Below the pieces are notes generated by a model. That model searched no databases. It saw only the letters and a program-made list of their open reading frames with translations, and had not been told where the DNA came from. From Tissierella sp. (GTDB lineage Bacteria; Bacillota; Clostridia; Tissierellales; Tissierellaceae): 64,000 nt of DNA. Positions 63,652 to 64,000 of this stretch are shown in pieces. The position numbers and the translations under genes were made by a program. The stretch's first letter is position 1, and each line of letters opens with the position of its first letter. The stretch spans positions 62,001 to 126,000 of the forward strand of contig NZ_JAVKTS010000007.1 of assembly GCF_031460495.1 (NCBI RefSeq). Reading direction: 5' to 3'.

Positions 63652-64000
63652 ATGATGAAGAAAAGTATTATTTTTTTACTAATTCTAACATTAGTATTAT
63701 CAGCATTTCTAGTTGGTTGTAAACCTAAAGATGATCAACCAGTTGATACACCAGGTACTGGTGATGTTACACCAACAGATGACCCAGCAGATGTAAGCGA
63801 TGTTCCTACAGAGCCAACTGGTCAAATTACAATTGGTAACACAACTGAGTTATCAGGTGACTGGGTACCATATTGGACAAACAACGCTGCAGACTATGAT
63901 GTATACAATTTCATTACTGGTCAAGCAACAGTTGATATGACTTTTGAAGGTGAGTACTTAGTTAATGAAACTACTGTAAAGAGCTATGATGTTACAGAAA
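63652..64000 (+). CDS. Solute-binding (peptide/nickel-type) ABC lipoprotein, N-terminal part
   Basis: The frame runs off the right edge; 116 codons are visible. It has basic start MMKKS, hydrophobic core and lipobox FLVGC, then an acidic Thr/Pro linker (about 25-55), then QITIGNTTELSGDW and WTNNAADYDVYNFITG, the opening of an OppA/DppA-type family 5 binding protein. AAGGGGG precedes ATG 63652. The partner permease and ATPase genes would lie beyond the window. Confidence 0.8.
   Translation, partial: MMKKSIIFLLILTLVLSAFLVGCKPKDDQPVDTPGTGDVTPTDDPADVSDVPTEPTGQITIGNTTELSGDWVPYWTNNAADYDVYNFITGQATVDMTFEGEYLVNETTVKSYDVTE

Overview
The window comes from a low-GC Gram-positive bacterium. AT-rich codon use, strong AGGAGG-type ribosome binding sites, TTG/GTG starts, two tRNAs with encoded CCA, fermentative ferredoxin-linked 2-oxoacid oxidation, a Spo0E-like protein and a SPOCS-type spore protein suggest an anaerobic, amino-acid-fermenting, probably spore-forming member of Clostridia/Tissierellia. 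No genus is assigned. Most of the window is chromosomal core. No transposase, prophage, CRISPR array or rRNA gene was seen.

Layout. 1-1038 is the 3' part of a CapA-type gene. 1152-9572 reads as one operon: c-di-AMP synthase cdaA and its partner cdaR, then butyrate kinase, phosphate butyryltransferase, a second butyrate kinase, a P-loop ATPase, and a four-subunit 2-oxoacid:ferredoxin oxidoreductase of the Vor type. Together the last group would convert branched-chain 2-oxoacids to acyl-CoA, acyl-phosphate and free acid plus ATP. A convergent SPOCS-like gene (9655-10542) follows. Next come a c-di-AMP (ydaO-type) riboswitch with a terminator (10735-10902) and a two-gene operon for an opine-dehydrogenase-like enzyme and a B12-binding-like protein of unknown reaction. 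A soluble chemotaxis-type signalling gene lies between two REP-like palindromes (13718-14807).

14802-20900 is a type II fatty acid synthesis cluster (fabZ reversed; fabH-fabK-fabD-fabG-acpP-fabF), with a long imperfect hairpin between fabG and acpP. 21008-24658 holds cca, glmM and a DegV gene, followed by tRNA-Leu. 24999-31202 is the proteostasis block tig-clpP-clpX-lon-engB. A 52-residue rubredoxin gene lies at 31252-31410, followed by an anti-sigma-like ATPase and a YcdB/SLH surface protein.

34323-51859 is the most unusual region. A lipoprotein and a two-component system precede one MacB-type ABC ATPase, three very large paralogous FtsX-type permeases (about 1040-1055 residues) and two S41-peptidase-like lipoproteins. 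The array carries scars of tandem duplication: a dead copy of the ATPase 3' end before permease 2, and a 71-bp remnant of a fourth permease after the last peptidase. The second peptidase paralogue has lost both the candidate catalytic His and Ser. A direct repeat spaced two helical turns sits upstream of the ATPase, where the neighbouring OmpR-type regulator could bind.

52028-64000 returns to housekeeping and envelope genes: typA, a cardiolipin synthase, a lipoprotein, a class IV aminotransferase, pepT, a Spo0E-like gene too short for routine calling, a ZIP metal transporter, a 32-residue membrane peptide, a second DegV gene, tRNA-Lys, an rsmH-type methyltransferase, a PrsA-type foldase, and the 5' end of a solute-binding lipoprotein downstream of a 26-bp perfect palindrome.
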